From the NCBI RefSeq assembly GCF_030316825.1, contig NZ_JASZYU010000002.1, positions 434,001 through 498,000 of the forward strand: a DNA stretch of 64,000 bases. The letters are read 5' to 3'. The position numbers and the translations under genes are program-made. Positions 43,864 through 52,998 of this stretch are shown here, piece after piece (positions within the stretch are counted from its first letter, which is position 1; the number at the start of each line of letters is the position of its first letter). The notes beneath the pieces were generated by a model. It was not told the origin of the DNA. It saw only the letters and a program-made list of their open reading frames with translations, and ran no database searches. The stretch comes from Variovorax fucosicus (GTDB lineage Bacteria > Pseudomonadota > Gammaproteobacteria > Burkholderiales > Burkholderiaceae_C).

Positions 43864-44829
43864 ATGAATGACGCTCCTGATTTGATAGCACCTCCCGAAG
43901 ACGGGGAAGGCGCCGATGGCCAAAATGGCCCACAACATTGCGGGCTGATCGCGATCGTCGGCAAGCCCAACGTGGGCAAGTCGACCCTGCTCAATGCGCT
44001 GGTCGGCCAGAAGATCAGCATCACCTCGCGCAAGGCGCAGACCACGCGGCACCGCATCACCGGCATGCGCACGCTCGGCGCGACGCAGTTCGTGTTCGTC
44101 GACACGCCCGGTTTCCAGACGCTGCATGCCAACGCGCTCAACAAATCGCTCAACAAGACGGTGCAGGGCGCAGTCGGCGATGTCGATCTGATCCTGTTCG
44201 TGGTCGAGGCCGGCAGCTTCACGCCGGCTGATGCGCGCGTGCTGAAATTGCTCGGCAAGGGCATTCCGACCGTGTTGCTCGCCAACAAGCTCGACAACGT
44301 GCACCGCCGGGGCGACATCGCCCCCTGGCTGCAGGAAATGCAGGGCAAGCACAGCTTCGCCGAATTCGTGCCGATGTCGGCGAAGAACGCGAAGGACATC
44401 GAGCGGCTGTTCGGCATCTGCGAGAAGTACCTGCCCGAGCAGCCCTGGTTCTACGGCGAAGACGAACTTACCGACCGCAGCGAGAAGTTCCTGGCCGGCG
44501 AGCTGGTGCGCGAGAAGCTGTTCCGCCTGACCGGCGACGAACTGCCCTACACCTCGACCGTGATCATCGACAAGTTCGAGGAAGAACCGCCGCAGAAAAA
44601 AGGCCAGAAGCGCCTGCTGCGCATTGCCGCCACCATCGTGGTCGAGCGCGATGGCCACAAGGCAATGGTGATCGGTGACAAGGGCGAACGCATCAAGCGC
44701 ATCGGCATGGAAACGCGCGTCGAGCTCGAGAAACTGGCCGATGCCAAGGTGTTTCTCGAACTGTGGGTGAAAGTGCGTTCCGGCTGGGCCGACGACGAAG
44801 CACGGGTCAGGTCGTTCGGCTATGAATAA
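43864..44829 (+). CDS. era: GTPase Era
   Basis: GTPase that binds the 3' end of 16S rRNA during 30S assembly. The 321-residue protein has G1 [10 protein letters not shown]2 [11 protein letters not shown]3 DTPGF, G4 NKLD and a C-terminal KH domain with [18 protein letters not shown]. An extra 25 mostly acidic residues precede the G domain. A copy of the window's 98-bp structured repeat starts directly after its TAA stop. Confidence 0.96.
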   Translation: MNDAPDLIAPPEDGEGADGQNGPQHCGLIAIVGKPNVGKSTLLNALVGQKISITSRKAQTTRHRITGMRTLGATQFVFVDTPGFQTLHANALNKSLNKTVQGAVGDVDLILFVVEAGSFTPADARVLKLLGKGIPTVLLANKLDNVHRRGDIAPWLQEMQGKHSFAEFVPMSAKNAKDIERLFGICEKYLPEQPWFYGEDELTDRSEKFLAGELVREKLFRLTGDELPYTSTVIIDKFEEEPPQKKGQKRLLRIAATIVVERDGHKAMVIGDKGERIKRIGMETRVELEKLADAKVFLELWVKVRSGWADDEARVRSFGYE

Positions 44830-44928
44830 GCAAACCCCCAGGCTTGCTCGCTTCGCGTAGCCGCCAACCCCCTTGCTGGGGGCAACGCCAGCGGCCCGGC
44901 AGAGCCGGTTCCGCGGCGTTTGCTGGCC
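44830..44928 (+). repeat. Structured intergenic repeat, copy C (after era)
   Basis: The copy starts at the base after the era stop codon and reads in era's direction. It shares the order of blocks with copies A and B: ACCCCCAGGCTT near the start, a CCCCC/GGGGG hairpin, then a long hairpin AACGCC, GCGG, CCGGC, loop AGA, GCCGG, CCGC, GGCGTT. It differs from A and B in the middle segment (44849-44862). Here the outer stem has G:C where A and B have A:T. It lies in the 5' leader of recO. Confidence 0.9.
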
Positions 44929-44958
44929 TCAAGCCTCGATGCCCTATTGCGCACTGAC

Positions 44959-45732
44959 ATGGCCACCCACCGCGTTTCACACGAGCCAGCTTACGTTCTC
45001 CACCGCTACGACTGGAGCGAGTCGAGCCTGATTCTCGAGGTGTTCACCCGACACCATGGCCGCATCGCGCTGGTGGCCAAAGGGGCCAAGCGGCCGAGCT
45101 CCAACTTCCGCCCCGTGCTGCTGCCGCTGCAGCCGCTGCAGCTCAACTATGGTGGCGACGCCGAAATCCGCACGCTCAAGGGTGCCGAATGGATGGGCGG
45201 CCACGTGATGCCGACCGGTGAGGCGCTGCTGTCGGGCTACTACGTCAACGAACTCATGATGCGGCTGCTCGCCCGTGACGATGCGCACGAGGCGCTGTTC
45301 GACGCCTACGCGGCCGTGGTGCAGGTGCTGGCCGGCGACCACGGCGGGGCGCAGGCTGCCACCCACTCGGCCGCGCTGCGCGCTTTCGAACTGTTGCTGC
45401 TGCGCGAGATCGGCCTGTTGCCGTCGCTCGAGGTACAGACCCTGACGTTGGCGCCGCTCGACCCTGACGCGCGCTACAGCCTGGTGCCCGAAGCCGGCCT
45501 GCACGAGGCCGCGCCCGAGGCATCCGGTGCCTTGCGCGGCGCCGAATGGCTGGCGCTGCAGCAGGCTCTCGACGACCACGCGCCGTTCTCGGCCACCGTG
45601 CATCACGTGGCGGGCATGGACACCGGCCTTGGTGCGGCGTTGCGCACCCAATTGCGCGCCCTGCTCAACTACCATTGCGGCGTGACGACGCTGCGCACCC
45701 GGCAGATGATCAGAGACCTGCAAGGCTTATGA
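44959..45732 (+). CDS. recO: DNA repair protein RecO
   Basis: Loads RecA with RecR in the RecF recombination pathway. The 257-residue protein has an N-terminal OB-fold ([37 protein letters not shown]), typical of RecO, and a helical C-domain. No Cys4 zinc finger is apparent, as in many proteobacterial RecO proteins. ATG 44959 is preferred over an upstream TTG at 44920, which lies inside the repeat. It overlaps pdxJ (ATGA). Confidence 0.92.
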   Translation: MATHRVSHEPAYVLHRYDWSESSLILEVFTRHHGRIALVAKGAKRPSSNFRPVLLPLQPLQLNYGGDAEIRTLKGAEWMGGHVMPTGEALLSGYYVNELMMRLLARDDAHEALFDAYAAVVQVLAGDHGGAQAATHSAALRAFELLLLREIGLLPSLEVQTLTLAPLDPDARYSLVPEAGLHEAAPEASGALRGAEWLALQQALDDHAPFSATVHHVAGMDTGLGAALRTQLRALLNYHCGVTTLRTRQMIRDLQGL

Positions 45733-46505
45733 ACACTCCTTCCTCACTCCGCGCCGCGACGGCGCTCTCGGTCAACCTCAACAAGGTGGCGCTGGTGCGC
45801 AACACGCGCGAGCTCGGCATTCCGAGCGTGCTGTTTGCGGCCGCCACCTGCCTCGATGCCGGCGCCCACGGCATCACCGTGCACCCGCGGCCCGACGCGC
45901 GCCACATCCGGGCCCACGACGTGCACGAACTCTCGGCGCTGCTCGCGAAGGAATGGCCCGGCGTCGAGTTCAACATCGAGGGCAACCCCTTTCACAATCT
46001 GATGGAGTTCGTGCGCGAACTGCGTCCGCACCAGGCCACCTTCGTGCCCGACAGCGAGACCCAGTCGACCAGCGACCACGGTTGGACATTTCCCGACGAC
46101 GCGGCGCGCCTGCGTCCCCTGATTGCGGAAGCCAAGGCGCTCGGCGTGCGCGTCAGCCTGTTCATGAACCCCGATCCGGACATGATGGCCGCGGCGAAGG
46201 CCGTCGGGGCCGACCGCGTCGAGCTCTACACCGAGGGCTATGCCGCCTCGCGCGGTACCTCGCGCGCCGGCACCGTGCTGGCGCTCTATGCCGAAACCGC
46301 GCGCGCGGCGCAGGCCGCGGGCCTCGAGGTCAACGCCGGCCACGACCTGAGCCGCGACAACCTCACCGAATTCCTGCGCGCCGTGCCTGGCGTGCGCGAG
46401 GTATCGATCGGCCACGCCTTCGTCGCCGATGCGCTCGAACTGGGCTACGAGGCCGCGACACGCGACTACCTGCGCTGCATTGCCGAGGCCCATCCGACCA
46501 AATGA
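45729..46505 (+). CDS. pdxJ: Pyridoxine 5'-phosphate synthase
   Basis: Last step of de novo vitamin B6 synthesis: condenses 3-amino-2-oxopropyl phosphate with deoxyxylulose 5-phosphate. The 258-residue TIM-barrel protein has [35 protein letters not shown], and the C-terminal [11 protein letters not shown] and [11 protein letters not shown]. It is coupled by 4-base overlaps to recO and acpS, the order found in E. coli (era-recO-pdxJ-acpS). Confidence 0.96.
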   Translation: MNTPSSLRAATALSVNLNKVALVRNTRELGIPSVLFAAATCLDAGAHGITVHPRPDARHIRAHDVHELSALLAKEWPGVEFNIEGNPFHNLMEFVRELRPHQATFVPDSETQSTSDHGWTFPDDAARLRPLIAEAKALGVRVSLFMNPDPDMMAAAKAVGADRVELYTEGYAASRGTSRAGTVLALYAETARAAQAAGLEVNAGHDLSRDNLTEFLRAVPGVREVSIGHAFVADALELGYEAATRDYLRCIAEAHPTK

Positions 46506-46894
46506 TCTATGGCATCGGCACCGACATCTGCGATGTGCGACGCATCGCCGCCACCTTCGAGCGCCAGGGCGAGCGCTTTGCGCGCCGGGTGCTGAGCGAC
46601 GCCGAGTTCAAGGTGTGGGAAGGGCGCCGCGGACGCTGGCCCGGCCGCGGACTGCGCTATCTCGCCACGCGTTTTTCCGCAAAGGAAGCTTTCAGCAAGG
46701 CCATCGGCATGGGCATGCACATGCCGATGAGCTGGCGCATGTGCGAAATCGCGAACGAGCGCAGTGGCAAGCCCGTCATCGTGCTGCACGGCGTGCTCAA
46801 GGAATGGTTCGAGGCGCAGGGGCTCACCGCCCACGTCACCGTGACCGACGAAACCGACTACGCGGCGAGCTTTGTCGTCGTCGAGAAAACATGA
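46502..46894 (+). CDS. acpS: Holo-[acyl-carrier-protein] synthase
   Basis: Attaches 4'-phosphopantetheine to Ser37 of the AcpP encoded at 33361. The 130-residue protein has the two AcpS motifs, [13 protein letters not shown] at the start and [13 protein letters not shown] near residue 60. It overlaps both pdxJ and nagZ by 4 bases. Confidence 0.95.
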   Translation: MIYGIGTDICDVRRIAATFERQGERFARRVLSDAEFKVWEGRRGRWPGRGLRYLATRFSAKEAFSKAIGMGMHMPMSWRMCEIANERSGKPVIVLHGVLKEWFEAQGLTAHVTVTDETDYAASFVVVEKT

Positions 46895-47958
46895 CAGAGC
46901 CCTCCCACGCCCCGCTGATCATCGATGTCGCGGGCACCGAACTCACGGCAGCCGACCGGCGCCGGCTGGCCGATCCGCTGGTCGGCGGCGTGATCCACTT
47001 TGCGCGCAACTGGGAAAATCGTGCGCAGCTCACCGCCCTCAACGCCGAGATCAAGGCGTTGCGGCCCGACCTGCTGATCTGCGTCGACCACGAGGGCGGC
47101 CGGGTGCAGCGCTTTCGCACCGATGGCTTCACGCGGTTGCCCTCGATGCGTGCGCTGGGCGAGCTGTGGATGCAGGACGCGCTGCGTGCCACCCGGGCCG
47201 CCACCGCCTGCGGCCATGTCCTCGCGACGGAGTTGCGCGCCTGCGGCGTCGACTTCAGCTTTACGCCCGTGCTCGACCTCGACTACGGTGAGAGCAGCGT
47301 GATCGGCGACCGCAGCTTTCACCGCGACCCGCGTGTCGCGTCGCTGCTTGCCAAGAGCCTGATGCATGGCCTGCTGCAGGCCGGCATGGCCAATTGCGGC
47401 AAGCACTTTCCGGGTCATGGTTTCGTCCGCGCCGACTCGCATGTGGCGATCCCGGTCGACCGGCGCAGCCTGAAAGCGATCCTGGCCGACGATGCCCGGC
47501 CCTACGACTGGCTCGCCGGAACACTCACGGCCGTCATGCCGGCCCATGTGATCTACCCGAAGGTCGACGCACGGCCGGCCGGCTTCTCGAGCAAGTGGCT
47601 GGGCAAGATTCTGCGCAGCCAGCTGGGCTTCGACGGCGCCGTGTTCAGCGACGACCTGAGCATGGAGGCTGCGCGCCGTATCGATGGCGAACTGTTGAGT
47701 TACACCCAGGCCGCGCTGGCGGCGCTCGAGGCCGGTTGCGACCTCGCGCTCCTGTGCAACCAGAGCGTGGGCGAGGGGGCGCCGCTCGACGAACTGCTGG
47801 ATGGCATGGCTGCCGCCCGGGCGGCGCGGCGCTGGCGCCCCGATGCCGCCAGCGAGCGTCGCCGCCTTGCGCTGCTGCCACGCGGCCAGGCGCTCACGTG
47901 GCCGCAATTGGCGCACGCCGAAAGCTACCTCCGCGCACGCGCCATGCTGCAAATTTGA
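46891..47958 (+). CDS. nagZ: Beta-N-acetylhexosaminidase NagZ
   Basis: Cytoplasmic glycoside hydrolase family 3 enzyme that removes N-acetylglucosamine from recycled muropeptides. The 355-residue protein has [11 protein letters not shown], the [14 protein letters not shown] loop with the catalytic His, and [10 protein letters not shown] with the nucleophile Asp. The stop codon lies in the first unit of a 9-bp tandem repeat (47957 onwards). Confidence 0.94.
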   Translation: MTEPSHAPLIIDVAGTELTAADRRRLADPLVGGVIHFARNWENRAQLTALNAEIKALRPDLLICVDHEGGRVQRFRTDGFTRLPSMRALGELWMQDALRATRAATACGHVLATELRACGVDFSFTPVLDLDYGESSVIGDRSFHRDPRVASLLAKSLMHGLLQAGMANCGKHFPGHGFVRADSHVAIPVDRRSLKAILADDARPYDWLAGTLTAVMPAHVIYPKVDARPAGFSSKWLGKILRSQLGFDGAVFSDDLSMEAARRIDGELLSYTQAALAALEAGCDLALLCNQSVGEGAPLDELLDGMAAARAARRWRPDAASERRRLALLPRGQALTWPQLAHAESYLRARAMLQI

Positions 47959-47990
47959 CGGCCATGACGGCCATGACGGCCATGACGACC
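47957..47990. repeat. 9-bp tandem repeat after nagZ
   Basis: Three exact copies of GACGGCCAT (47957-47965, 47966-47974, 47975-47983) plus a partial fourth starting GACG. The array begins inside the nagZ TGA stop codon and sits between convergent genes. Copy-number change would not alter either protein. Confidence 0.85.
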
Positions 47991-48036
47991 TGAGCGGTTC
48001 GTCAGACTGGAATGTCGTTTGCGAAGGGCCGCAGCC

Positions 48037-48552
48037 TCATGGTGCAGTGCTCGCCCACAGCCGCTCTCCGCCTGCATCGAGGTGCGTCAGGTACAGCCGC
48101 AGATCGAACTCCAGCTGGTGGTATGCCGGCTCCATGTGCGTGCACAGCGCATAGAAGGCCTTGTCGTGCTCCCGCTCCTTCATGTGCGCGAGCTCGTGCA
48201 CGACGATCATGCGCAGCCACTCGGCCGGCACTTCCTTGAACAGGCTGGCCACGCGGATCTCGCGCTTGGACTTGAGCTTGCTTCCCTGCACGCGCGACAC
48301 CGTGGTGTGGGTGCCGAGCGCGTTCCGGATCACATGCAGCTTGCTGTCGAAGGCCACCTTCGAAAGGGGCTCGGCGTTGCGCAGGTAATCGCTCTTGAGG
48401 CCGGTCACGTAGTCGTAGAGCGCGCGATCGGTGCGAATCTCGTGCGCCACCGGGTAGCGCTGGCGCAGGGGGCCGGCCAGGCCACCTGCCGATTGCAGCT
48501 GTTGCTGCACCTTCGCCAGCAGCGCCGGCGGGTAGCCGGTCAGATACTTCAT
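48037..48552 (-). CDS. YgjP-like metallopeptidase (DUF45)
   Basis: A 171-residue soluble protein with the zinc-binding motif HELAHMKEREHDKAFY: HExxH followed by a distal His, the pattern of the YgjP/WLM metallopeptidase group. The N-terminal half has YLRNAEPLSKVAFDSKLHVIRNALGTHTTVSR, also seen in this family. The substrate is unknown. Its ATG overlaps the stop of the Hsp70-like gene, so the two may be co-expressed. Confidence 0.85.
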   Translation of the reverse strand: MKYLTGYPPALLAKVQQQLQSAGGLAGPLRQRYPVAHEIRTDRALYDYVTGLKSDYLRNAEPLSKVAFDSKLHVIRNALGTHTTVSRVQGSKLKSKREIRVASLFKEVPAEWLRMIVVHELAHMKEREHDKAFYALCTHMEPAYHQLEFDLRLYLTHLDAGGERLWASTAP

Positions 48553-49811
48553 GAGGCGTTGCGCGCTGCGTAGGCCAGCCCGGCCGCCACGCCGCCGAAC
48601 AGGTCGCCCTCGACCAGCGGCACGTCGACAAAGCTGCGCCGCAGCGCCTGCTGGAACGGGCGCAGCGCCGATGAGCCGCCGGTAAGGTAGATCGCGTCGA
48701 GGTCGCCGCTGCGCAGGCCGGCGCGCTGCACGCAGGCGTGGGCGCAGGCCATCACCGTCTCCAGCAGCGGGGCCAGTTGCTGCCGCATGTCGAGTGGCGT
48801 CAATGCCGTCGTCAGGCCCGCTTCCGCGCTGTCGAGATCGATCTGCATGTCGGCATCCTGCACCGAGGCATCGATCTTGGCCTGCTCGACCGCGCTCGCA
48901 ATGCGATGGCCGTCGCCTTGCCGCAGCACCTTCATGAGCCGGTCGTGCAGCCGCGTGTCGCTGTAGTTGCCGCGCAGCGTCTGGGTCTGGCGGATCGCCT
49001 TGGGCGTTTGCTGCCAGTGGATCAAATGCCAGGTCGACAGCTCGAAGAAGACGGTGCTCGGCACCTCGCGGCCCTGCGGGCCGAGATGCCGGAAGCCGAA
49101 TGCGGGCATCACGCGCTCGAGGTTCAGGCGCTGGTCGAAATCGGTGCCGCCGATGTGCACGCCGGTGGTGGCCAACACGTCATCGCTGCGGTCGGGGCGT
49201 GCAATGCGATCGGGGCCGACGCGCACCACGGTGAAGTCGGAGGTACCGCCGCCGATGTCGGCAATCAGGATCAGCGATTCGCGCGTGACACGCTGTTCGT
49301 AATCGAATGCTGCCGCGATCGGTTCTAGCTGGAAGCCGACCTCGCGAAACCCTGCCGCGCGCGCGGCATGGCGCAGGCTGTCCTCGGCGCGCTGGTCGCG
49401 CTTGGCATCGTCGTCGACGAAGTGCACCGGGCGACCGATCACGGCGCGCTCGGGTCGCTGGCCCAGCTCGGCTTCGGCGCGTGTGGCCAACTCGTGCAGG
49501 TAGCGCGCGATGATGTCTTCGAAGCTCAGCAGGCCGTCGTAGACCTCGGTTTGCTCCTGCATCAGCGCGCTGCCGAGCAGGCTCTTGAGCGAGCGCATCA
49601 GGCGGCCTTCGACGCCGGCCAGGTAGAGCGCAACGGCCTCGCGGCCGAAGTGCGTGCTGCGGTCTTCAGCGTTGAAGAACAGCGCGGTGGGCATCGCCGT
49701 CGCGGCGCCCTCGAGCGGCAGCAGGCGCGCGAGCCCGCCGTCGACGGCGCTCGCGATCGCCGAGTTGGAAGTGCCGAAGTCGATCCCGATCGCAGGCTTT
49801 TTATTCTTCAA
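48549..49811 (-). CDS. Hsp70-family protein, YegD-like
   Basis: A 420-residue actin/Hsp70-fold ATPase without the usual C-terminal substrate-binding domain. The ATP-binding motifs are IGIDFGTSNSAIA, ADIGGGTSDFTVV and YLTGGSSALRPF. This resembles YegD, a DnaK-related protein of unclear role in E. coli. The start is a TTG at 49811; the reading frame upstream continues into the repeat region. Its gene partner is the YgjP-like metallopeptidase. Confidence 0.86.
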   Translation of the reverse strand: MKNKKPAIGIDFGTSNSAIASAVDGGLARLLPLEGAATAMPTALFFNAEDRSTHFGREAVALYLAGVEGRLMRSLKSLLGSALMQEQTEVYDGLLSFEDIIARYLHELATRAEAELGQRPERAVIGRPVHFVDDDAKRDQRAEDSLRHAARAAGFREVGFQLEPIAAAFDYEQRVTRESLILIADIGGGTSDFTVVRVGPDRIARPDRSDDVLATTGVHIGGTDFDQRLNLERVMPAFGFRHLGPQGREVPSTVFFELSTWHLIHWQQTPKAIRQTQTLRGNYSDTRLHDRLMKVLRQGDGHRIASAVEQAKIDASVQDADMQIDLDSAEAGLTTALTPLDMRQQLAPLLETVMACAHACVQRAGLRSGDLDAIYLTGGSSALRPFQQALRRSFVDVPLVEGDLFGGVAAGLAYAARNAS

Positions 49812-49837
49812 GATGTTCCGATTGCAGCCCGCAGGCG

Positions 49838-49936
49838 AGAAACACCGCGGAACCGGCTCCGCCGGGCCGCAGGGTGTTGCCCCCTGCAAGGGGGTTGGCG
49901 TAGCGACACGCAGTGCGCGAAGCCTGGGGGTGGGTC
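49838..49936 (-). repeat. Structured intergenic repeat, copy A (after lysS)
   Basis: Reads leftwards from the last bases of the lysS TGA stop (49935-49937). Blocks: ACCCCCAGGCTTCGCG, a CCCCC-TTGCA-GGGGG hairpin, then AACACC, GCGG, CCGGC, loop GGA, GCCGG, CCGC, GGTGTT. It lies in the 123-base gap between lysS and the Hsp70-like gene. It is nearly identical to copy B, with a few substitutions and one extra base before GCGG. Confidence 0.92.
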
Positions 49937-51467
49937 AAACCTCCCGGCGCAGTGCGGGGAACAGGATGACGTCGCGGATGCTCGGCGAGTCGGTCAGCAG
50001 CATCATGAAGCGGTCAATGCCGATGCCGCAGCCGCCGGTGGGCGGCATGCCGTATTCGAGCGCCCGCACGAAGTCGTGGTCGTAGAACATCGCTTCGTCG
50101 TCGCCGCTGTCCTTGGCCGCGACCTGCGCGTTGAAGCGCGCGGCCTGGTCTTCGGCATCGTTCAATTCGCTGAAGCCGTTGCCGAACTCGCGACCCGTGA
50201 TGTAGAGCTCGAAGCGCTCTGTGACCTCGGGCCGCTCGTCGTTGGCGCGCGCCAGCGGCGAGATTTCGGTGGGGTGCTCCATGATGAAGGTGGGCTGCCA
50301 GAGCTTCTCTTCGACGGTTTCCTCGAAGTACATCACCTGCAGGCTGGCCAGGCTGCGCTGCGAGAGCTTGTCTTTTTCCTCGGTCAAGCCGATCTTGCGC
50401 AGCGCGTTGATGAGCCAGGCCGTGTCGTCGGCATTCGCGCCCGCTTCGGTGTGCTTCTGGATCGCCTCGCGAATCGTGAGGCGCTCGAAGGGCTGGCTCA
50501 GGTCCACCGTCTTGCCCTGGTAGGTGAGTTGCTCGCTGCCGACCGTCTTCTTCGCGATGGTGCGGATGATCGCCTCGGTGAAGTCCATCAGGTCCTGGTA
50601 GTTCCAGTAGGCCGCGTAGAACTCCATCATCGTGAACTCGGGGTTGTGCCGCACCGAGATGCCCTCGTTGCGGTAGCTCCGGTTGATCTCGAACACGCGC
50701 TCGAAGCCGCCGACGATCAGGCGCTTCAGGTACAGCTCGGGCGCGATGCGCAGGAACATTTCCTGGTCCAGCGCGTTGTGGTGCGTCTTGAACGGCTTGG
50801 CATTCGCGCCACCCGGGATCGGGTGCAGCATCGGCGTCTCGACCTCGAGGAAGTCGTTCGCCACCATGAACTCGCGCAGCGCGCTCACGGCCTTGCTGCG
50901 CGCCTTGAAGCGGTCGCGCGCCGACTCGTCGGTGATCAGGTCGACATAGCGCTGGCGGTATTTCTGCTCCTGGTCGGCCATACCGTGGAACTTGTCCGGC
51001 AGCGGACGCAGGCTCTTGGTGAGCAGGCGCAGGCGGGTGACCTTGACCGACAGCTCGCCGGTCCGGGTCTTCATGAGCGTGCCTTCGGCGCCGACGATGT
51101 CGCCCAGATCCCAGTGCTTGAACGCGGCATAGGCGTCGTCGCCGATGGTCTCGCGCTGCACGTAGAGCTGGATGCGGCCGGTGGCGTCTTGCAAGGTCGC
51201 AAAGCTCGCCTTGCCCATCACGCGCTTGAGCATCATGCGGCCGGCCACGGTGACGGGAGCCGGCGTGGCTTCCAGCACCTCGGCCGCCGTTTCGCCGTGG
51301 GCGGCGAGCAGCGCTGCGGCACGGTGCTGCGGCTTGAAGTCGTTCGGAAACGCGACGCCCCCACCGTCGACCTGCGCGCTGCGCAGCGCCTTGAGCTTGT
51401 CGCGGCGCTCGGCCATGAGCTGGTTGTCGTCGGCGGCGGGCGCGGGGGAGGGGGTGGAGTCGTTCAT
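49935..51467 (-). CDS. lysS: Lysyl-tRNA synthetase (class II)
   Basis: Charges tRNA-Lys. The 510-residue protein has an N-terminal anticodon-binding OB-fold ([22 protein letters not shown]) and a class II catalytic core. Motif 2 is seen in [26 protein letters not shown] and motif 3 in [12 protein letters not shown]. The ATG at 51467 gives the usual N-terminus. A structured repeat begins at its stop codon. Confidence 0.97.
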   Translation of the reverse strand: MNDSTPSPAPAADDNQLMAERRDKLKALRSAQVDGGGVAFPNDFKPQHRAAALLAAHGETAAEVLEATPAPVTVAGRMMLKRVMGKASFATLQDATGRIQLYVQRETIGDDAYAAFKHWDLGDIVGAEGTLMKTRTGELSVKVTRLRLLTKSLRPLPDKFHGMADQEQKYRQRYVDLITDESARDRFKARSKAVSALREFMVANDFLEVETPMLHPIPGGANAKPFKTHHNALDQEMFLRIAPELYLKRLIVGGFERVFEINRSYRNEGISVRHNPEFTMMEFYAAYWNYQDLMDFTEAIIRTIAKKTVGSEQLTYQGKTVDLSQPFERLTIREAIQKHTEAGANADDTAWLINALRKIGLTEEKDKLSQRSLASLQVMYFEETVEEKLWQPTFIMEHPTEISPLARANDERPEVTERFELYITGREFGNGFSELNDAEDQAARFNAQVAAKDSGDDEAMFYDHDFVRALEYGMPPTGGCGIGIDRFMMLLTDSPSIRDVILFPALRREV

Positions 51468-51584
51468 GAAAGGCAGGGAGGGTGCAGCAGGAAGGCGCAT
51501 TCGGCGGCGCGGGCAACCCGCCATTTTAGCCGCCTGAAACTCCAGCGGAATTGGCCGCCAGCGCCCGCGGGACGGGTGCGAGCA

Positions 51585-51609
51585 GCTATTAAATCAATAG
51601 CAAGCTATT
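51585..51609. repeat. Alternating inverted repeat downstream of the Lon-N-domain gene
   Basis: Three half-sites in a row: GCTATT (51585-51590), AATAGC (51596-51601) and GCTATT (51604-51609). The middle one can pair with either neighbour, giving two mutually exclusive hairpins. The gene's TAG stop (51605-51607) lies within the third half-site. It resembles the inverted repeat at 22570-22586. It lies in the 137-base gap before lysS, where no other gene is seen. Confidence 0.65.
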
Positions 51610-52249
51610 CAGCGATACCGGTACGTGCGAGCAGATCGCTGACCAGCTCAAGGCGCATCAGCGGGCTGTCGAGTTCCATCAGCTGCTGCTTCAGGTGTGG
51701 CGGCAGCGGCAGCAGCTCGCACCAGCGGTTGGCCACCCAGCCGCAATCGGCGAACTGGTAGGGCGCGCGGATCGGCAGGCGCATGTTGCCATCGGCCTCC
51801 ATCTTGCGGCGCTCCTCGAGCGTCTCGACCAGGCGGCGCAGCGCGTCAGCCGTGTGCTGCAGGTCTTCGGGGATCGCAAGCGCCACGTCGTCGGGCAGGG
51901 CTTCGACCTCGGCCGTCCACAGTCCGTACTTTTGCAGCGCGCTGTTGCGCACCCTGAAGCGCTGGGTGCCGACGCATTCGATCTGCAGCAGGCCGGCTTG
52001 CGGCGCCTCGAAGTCGCGGATCAACGCCAGCGTGCCGATGCTGGAGAAGCTCTCGGCGGACGCGCCGGCCACGCGCACCTCGGCGCCTTGCGTGAGCCGC
52101 ACGACGCCGAACGGCGTGCCGGCCTTGTGCACCTTGCCGATCATGTCGAGGTAGCGCACCTCGAAGATGCGCAGCGGCAGCAGGCCGCCGGGAAAAAGCA
52201 CGCTCCCGAGCGGGAACAATGGCAGTGCGGAAAGCAGGGGAGATGTCAT
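51605..52249 (-). CDS. Lon N-terminal (LON substrate-binding) domain protein
   Basis: A 214-residue protein made only of the N-terminal domain of Lon protease, with no ATPase or protease part. Signature: PLFPLGSVLFPGGLLPLRIFEVRY, then GVVRLTQG and IECVGTQRFRV. Such stand-alone LON-domain proteins are common; their function is unclear, possibly substrate recognition. The start ATG at 52249 is preferred over one at 52276 because it places the PLFPLG motif at the N-terminus. It is divergent from the YggT gene (53-base gap). Confidence 0.88.
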   Translation of the reverse strand: MTSPLLSALPLFPLGSVLFPGGLLPLRIFEVRYLDMIGKVHKAGTPFGVVRLTQGAEVRVAGASAESFSSIGTLALIRDFEAPQAGLLQIECVGTQRFRVRNSALQKYGLWTAEVEALPDDVALAIPEDLQHTADALRRLVETLEERRKMEADGNMRLPIRAPYQFADCGWVANRWCELLPLPPHLKQQLMELDSPLMRLELVSDLLARTGIAE

Positions 52250-52302
52250 CGTCGTCAGCCTTTGCGTGGCTATCATCGCACTCCCTTCACGCTGCCTGCG
52301 CC

Positions 52303-52863
52303 ATGCTCTACCAGATCCCCTCGTTCCTGCTCGACGTGATCGTCGGCCTCCTCGGCGGCGCCTGCCTGCTTCGGCTCTACATGCAGTACCACCGCGTGCC
52401 GTTCGGCAATCCGCTCGGCCGCTTCGTGTTCGCGATCAGCGACTGGATCGTGCTGCCGCTGCGCAAGGTGCTGCCGTCCATCGGCCGCTGGGATCTGTCG
52501 AGCCTGGTCGCGGCCTGGCTGCTGGTGATGGCGAAGTTCTTGCTGTTGTGGCTGCTGATCGGCAATTTCAGCCGTCTGGCTGTGTTGCCGCTGGTGTCGC
52601 TGATCGGGCTGTTGCAGCTTGCCGTGTCGGGCTTGACGGCGCTGCTGGTGGTCTATGCCGTGCTGTCGTGGGTGCCGAACGCGTCGTCGATGCTGCTGGA
52701 CCTGATCACCCGGCTGGCCGACCCGCTGGTGCGGCCGCTGCGCCGCTTCATTCCGCTGGTGGGTGGCGTCGACCTGTCGCCGCTCGCCGCCATCGTGCTG
52801 CTGCAGGTCGTTGCGATCGTGCTCGGCAGCCTGATGGGCTGGGCCTGGACGTTGGGCCGATAG
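52303..52863 (+). CDS. YggT family integral membrane protein
   Basis: A 186-residue protein with two YGGT units, each with two hydrophobic helices and a conserved segment (NPLGRFVFAISDWIVLPLRKVLP and LLDLITRLADPLVRPLRRFIP). The family is linked to cell-envelope shape and osmotic tolerance in some bacteria and to chloroplast biogenesis in plants; no role is proven here. It is convergent with accD, separated by copy B of the repeat. Confidence 0.9.
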   Translation: MLYQIPSFLLDVIVGLLGGACLLRLYMQYHRVPFGNPLGRFVFAISDWIVLPLRKVLPSIGRWDLSSLVAAWLLVMAKFLLLWLLIGNFSRLAVLPLVSLIGLLQLAVSGLTALLVVYAVLSWVPNASSMLLDLITRLADPLVRPLRRFIPLVGGVDLSPLAAIVLLQVVAIVLGSLMGWAWTLGR

Positions 52864-52900
52864 GACGCTCGGCCGACGATAAAGAAGCGGTCTTCATCCC

Positions 52901-52998
52901 AGAAACACCGCGGAACCGGCTTCGCCGGGCCGCTGGTGTTGCCCCCTGCAAGGGGGTTGGCGAAGCGACACGCAGTGCGCGAAGCCTGGGGGTGTGCC
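52901..52998 (-). repeat. Structured intergenic repeat, copy B (after accD)
   Basis: Reads leftwards from the accD TAG stop (52998-53000). Blocks: ACCCCCAGGCTTCGCG, CCCCC-TTGCA-GGGGG, then AACACC, GCGG, CCGGC, loop GAA, GCCGG, CCGC, GGTGTT. It fills most of the 134-base gap between convergent accD and yggT. The hairpins may also serve as a terminator, though no T run follows. Confidence 0.92.

Noticed and set aside
43880..43896. Half of the GCTATC-type repeat in era (GATTTGATAGC)
   Set aside because: It lies inside coding sequence near the era start and lacks a partner half-site, so chance is the simplest explanation.
49368..51761. Frame of nearly 800 codons on the + strand
   Set aside because: It spans the Hsp70-like gene, the repeat and lysS in antisense. 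Crossing three unrelated features with no motif of its own marks it as spurious.
44830..52998. The 98-bp repeats as insertion-sequence remnants
   Set aside because: No transposase fragment, terminal inverted repeats or target-site duplications were seen. The stop-codon placement and stem conservation fit a structured element better.
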